From CAYZJD01 sp964478455 (lineage in GTDB: Bacteria > Acidobacteriota > Terriglobia > Bryobacterales > Bryobacteraceae), in assembly GCA_964478455.1 (NCBI GenBank), contig CAYZJD010000269.1:1-6730 (forward strand): DNA of 6,730 nt, read 5' to 3'. Position 1 is the first letter of the stretch. Every line of letters begins with the position of its first letter. Shown piece after piece: positions 4,586 through 6,730 of the stretch. The translations under genes were made by a program, and so were the position numbers. The notes below the pieces were generated by a model. That model did not search any database. It worked only from the letters and a program-made list of their open reading frames with translations, and was not told the origin of the DNA.

Positions 4586-5773
4586 TCAGCGGGCCGCCCC
4601 CAGCGCCTGCTCCAGGTCCGCCAGGATGTCCTCGGGGTCCTCGATGCCCACCGACAGGCGCACGAGGTTGTCGCGGATCCCCATTCGCTCGCGTTGCTTC
4701 GGCGAAACCTCGCGGTGCGAACTCATCGCCGGGTAGAGGATCATGGTGTGCACGTCGCCGAGCGACGTCGCCCGCACAACCAGCTTCAGCCGGTCCAGGA
4801 AGGCGAAGATGTCCTCGCGCCCCGCGTCGCGGATCTCGAAGCTGACCATGCCGCCGTAGAGGCCTTCGGGGAACAGCCGGCGAATCGCCGCCGCGTCCGG
4901 ATGCGCCGGGTCGCCGGGGAAATGCACGCGCTCGACGCGCGGATGCGCGGCCAGCCGGCTCGCCACCCGGCAGGCGTTAGCGCATTGCCGCTCCATGCGC
5001 AGCGGGAACGTCTTAATCCCGCGCATGGTGAGGTAGCTCTCGAACGGCCCCAACACCGGACCGTAGGCTCGCGAGAGAGTCCTTGCAATCTCGTGATGCC
5101 CGCGATCGGCGACGACGATTCCCCCCAGCACATCGCCGTGCCCGGCCAAGTACTTGGTGACACTGTGAACCACTATGCTCGCGCCACGTTCCAGCGGCCG
5201 CACCAGCAGCGGCGTGGCGAAAGTGTTGTCCACCACCAGGGCCGCGCCGGCTGCCTTCGCCAGCCCGGCGATCTCCTCCATCGCTCCGACCCGCAGCAGC
5301 GGATTCGAGATCGTCTCCATTAGCACGCAGCCCGGCCGGCGCCCGGCAATCGCCTTCTCAACCCCGGCGAGGTCGCAGATATCCACGAAATTCGTCTCCA
5401 CGCCGAGCGGCTCGAAGACTTTCTGGAGCAGGCTGATGGTTGCGCCGTAGAGCGCATTGGCCGCCACGATCGACTTCCGGCGGTCCGTGAGGGCGGCAAG
5501 CAGCGCGATCTGCACCGCCGACATCCCCGAGGCGCAGGCCAGCGCCCCGTGCCCGTTTTCTAATGAGGCCGCCAGTTCTTCGAGCGCTGCGTTCGTCGGG
5601 TTCTCGTAGCGCGCGTAGCAGTAGCCCTCCTGCTCGCGCGCGAAAATGCGGTCCAGTTCCTCGGTGGTGTCCGAGATGAAGCTGGCGGCGGCGTAAATCG
5701 GCGTCGTCACCGCCGTCTGCGGCGGCGCCTTCTTTCTGTCGCCGGCATGAACCGCCTTGGTGTGGATCTTCAC
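4586..5773 (-). CDS. PLP-dependent Cys/Met metabolism (trans-sulfuration family) enzyme
   Basis: The protein has 395 residues, the normal length for this fold-type I family (cystathionine gamma-synthase, cystathionine gamma/beta-lyase, O-acyl-homoserine sulfhydrylase, methionine gamma-lyase). Lys207 in SVTKYLAGHGD is the PLP Schiff-base lysine. Tyr53 and Arg55 in YARYENPT bind phosphate of the neighbouring subunit. SGMSAVQ (82-88) cradles the phosphate, Tyr109 (ALYGAT) stacks on PLP, Asp182 in VVDNTFATP holds the pyridine nitrogen, and Arg372 in LVRLSVGIEDPED binds the substrate carboxylate. Ala111 replaces the Cys of methionine gamma-lyases. The late loop SLGDVHTMILYP differs from the common SLGGVE-type loop, so substrate specificity is open. 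The start is GTG at 5773-5771, two bases after the cysS stop, with purine-rich GCGGAAG from the cysS end serving as ribosome site. This implies translational coupling. It acts in the cytoplasm, probably as a tetramer as in the family. Confidence 0.88.
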   Translation of the reverse strand: MKIHTKAVHAGDRKKAPPQTAVTTPIYAAASFISDTTEELDRIFAREQEGYCYARYENPTNAALEELAASLENGHGALACASGMSAVQIALLAALTDRRKSIVAANALYGATISLLQKVFEPLGVETNFVDICDLAGVEKAIAGRRPGCVLMETISNPLLRVGAMEEIAGLAKAAGAALVVDNTFATPLLVRPLERGASIVVHSVTKYLAGHGDVLGGIVVADRGHHEIARTLSRAYGPVLGPFESYLTMRGIKTFPLRMERQCANACRVASRLAAHPRVERVHFPGDPAHPDAAAIRRLFPEGLYGGMVSFEIRDAGREDIFAFLDRLKLVVRATSLGDVHTMILYPAMSSHREVSPKQRERMGIRDNLVRLSVGIEDPEDILADLEQALGAAR

Positions 5774-5775
5774 GG

Positions 5776-6730
5776 CTACTTCCGCTTCCAGCGGACGCCG
5801 TCCTTGGTGTCCTCCAGGACTATGCCCCGCTCGGCGAGCTCCGCACGGATGCGGTCGGCGAGCGCGAAGTCCCTCGCCTTCCGCGCCCGGTTGCGCTCGG
5901 CGATCCTGGCCTCAACCTCGGCGTCGGAAATCCGGTCTTCCCGAGCCGAGGGCTTCAGCACGTCAAACACGGCGTCGAACTGCGCCAGTACATCCGCCGC
6001 GCCGGCCACGTTCCCCTTGCCAAATTCTCCCGCGTCCATCACGGTGTTCGTCTCGCGCACGTATTCGAACACCGCCGCCAGCGCCTCGGCCGTGTTCAGA
6101 TCATCGTCGAGCCCCTCGCCGAAGTCGCGGATCGCCTGCCTGGCTCGTTCCTCCAGCTTCTCGTTACGCCCTTCGGGGAAGTTCTCCGTCTCCAGGCGCA
6201 GCTTGTAGTTCCGCAGCCGCTCGATCGCCGTCGCCGCCGATTTCAGCGCGTCGAAGGTGAAATTGAGTTGCTTGCGGTAAGGCACTGAAGCGAGAAGATA
6301 ACGAATCGCCTCGGGCTGGTGTCCTTGCTCGAGCAGATCGCGCAACGTGAAGAAGTTGCCGAGCGATTTCGACATCGTCTGCGCATCCACCATCAAGTGT
6401 TCGGAGTGCAGCCAGAACCGCGCGAACGGTCGCCCCGTGGCCGCCTCAGATTGTGCGATCTCGTTCTCGTGGTGGGGAAACGTGAGATCCACGCCGCCCG
6501 CGTGGATGTCCAGCGTCTCCCCCAGGTACCGCATGGCCATGGCCGAGCACTCGATGTGCCAGCCGGGCCGCCCCGGACCGAGTTCGGTGTCCCAGAACGG
6601 CTCGCCTTCCTTGCGCGCCTTCCACAACACGAAGTCGCGCGCGTTCTCCTTGTCGTACTTGTCCGTGTCCACGCGCGCGCCGGCGCGAATGCCGCTGAAG
6701 TCCGAGTGCGACAGCTTGCCGTACTCCGGG
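5776..6730 (-). CDS. cysS: Cysteinyl-tRNA synthetase, C-terminal part (cut by window edge)
   Basis: The gene enters from the right edge already in frame; 317 codons are visible, so the start lies outside. It ligates cysteine to tRNA-Cys. The fragment begins within the catalytic domain with YGKLSHSDFSGIRAGAR, the usual segment before VDxDKYDKENARDFVLWK. Three of the four family zinc ligands are visible: Cys61 in GWHIECSAM, and His86 and Glu90 in FPHHENE (numbering from the first complete codon, at 6729). ARFWLHSEHLMVD leads to TMSKSLGNF (118-126), the KMSKS loop with Thr in place of the first Lys. An alpha-helical anticodon-stem contact domain follows, then the C-terminal helices with RNRARKARDFALADRIRAEL and the ending DTKDGVRWKRK. 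The C-terminus is complete. The PLP enzyme gene starts two bases after the TAG. Identification is firm. Confidence 0.97.
   Translation of the reverse strand, partial: PEYGKLSHSDFSGIRAGARVDTDKYDKENARDFVLWKARKEGEPFWDTELGPGRPGWHIECSAMAMRYLGETLDIHAGGVDLTFPHHENEIAQSEAATGRPFARFWLHSEHLMVDAQTMSKSLGNFFTLRDLLEQGHQPEAIRYLLASVPYRKQLNFTFDALKSAATAIERLRNYKLRLETENFPEGRNEKLEERARQAIRDFGEGLDDDLNTAEALAAVFEYVRETNTVMDAGEFGKGNVAGAADVLAQFDAVFDVLKPSAREDRISDAEVEARIAERNRARKARDFALADRIRAELAERGIVLEDTKDGVRWKRK

Noticed and set aside
4694..5323. Plus-strand open frame of 209 codons antisense to the PLP enzyme gene
   Set aside because: It is opposite to catalytic motifs of a complete trans-sulfuration family enzyme and has no domain pattern of its own.
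5757..6260. Plus-strand open frames of 153-167 codons antisense to cysS
   Set aside because: Ser/Arg/Pro-rich translations opposite the conserved cysS C-terminal region; no independent coding evidence.

Overview
The window is GC-rich and densely coded, with seven complete genes and two genes cut by the window ends. Two gene families point to an Acidobacteriota member of the Solibacter/Bryobacter type: the TPR protein with its distinctive N-terminal domain (303-2222) and the receiver protein with an ICERDLPDG signature (3463-3930). This is an inference from remembered family distributions. No rRNA, phylogenetic comparison or database search supports it here.

Layout. At the left edge the first 72 codons of an acyltransferase-3 membrane protein run leftward off the window. 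An 84-base divergent intergenic region separates it from a large rightward gene for a membrane-anchored FlgO-like/TPR protein. That gene meets a leftward Crp/Fnr-family regulator gene tail to tail, with 19 bases between them. The Crp-type gene is divergent from a rightward pair: a 71-residue LuxR-type HTH protein, then a 155-residue stand-alone receiver-like protein. The right half (3988-6730) is entirely leftward. In transcription order it holds cysS (cut by the window end), a PLP-dependent Cys/Met-metabolism enzyme, a small protein resembling BECR/RelE-fold toxins, and a DUF2283 protein. Gaps are 2 bases, 41 bases and a 16-base overlap, so all four could share one transcript.

How the parts may work together. 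cysS and the PLP enzyme form a sulfur amino-acid pair, charging tRNA-Cys and interconverting sulfur amino acids, and are probably translationally coupled. The two small overlapping genes behind them have the layout of a toxin-antitoxin module. The central block is regulatory. The receiver has Glu in place of the phospho-accepting Asp and Thr in place of the conserved Lys, so it is unlikely to be a normal phosphorelay switch. It lies 180 bases downstream of an HTH-only protein that would be the missing output half of a NarL-type regulator. There is no clear mobile element, CRISPR array, tRNA or rRNA, and no gene-free stretch above 300 bases. The longest gene-free stretches are 2878-3066 (promoter region) and 3283-3462 (two small hairpins).
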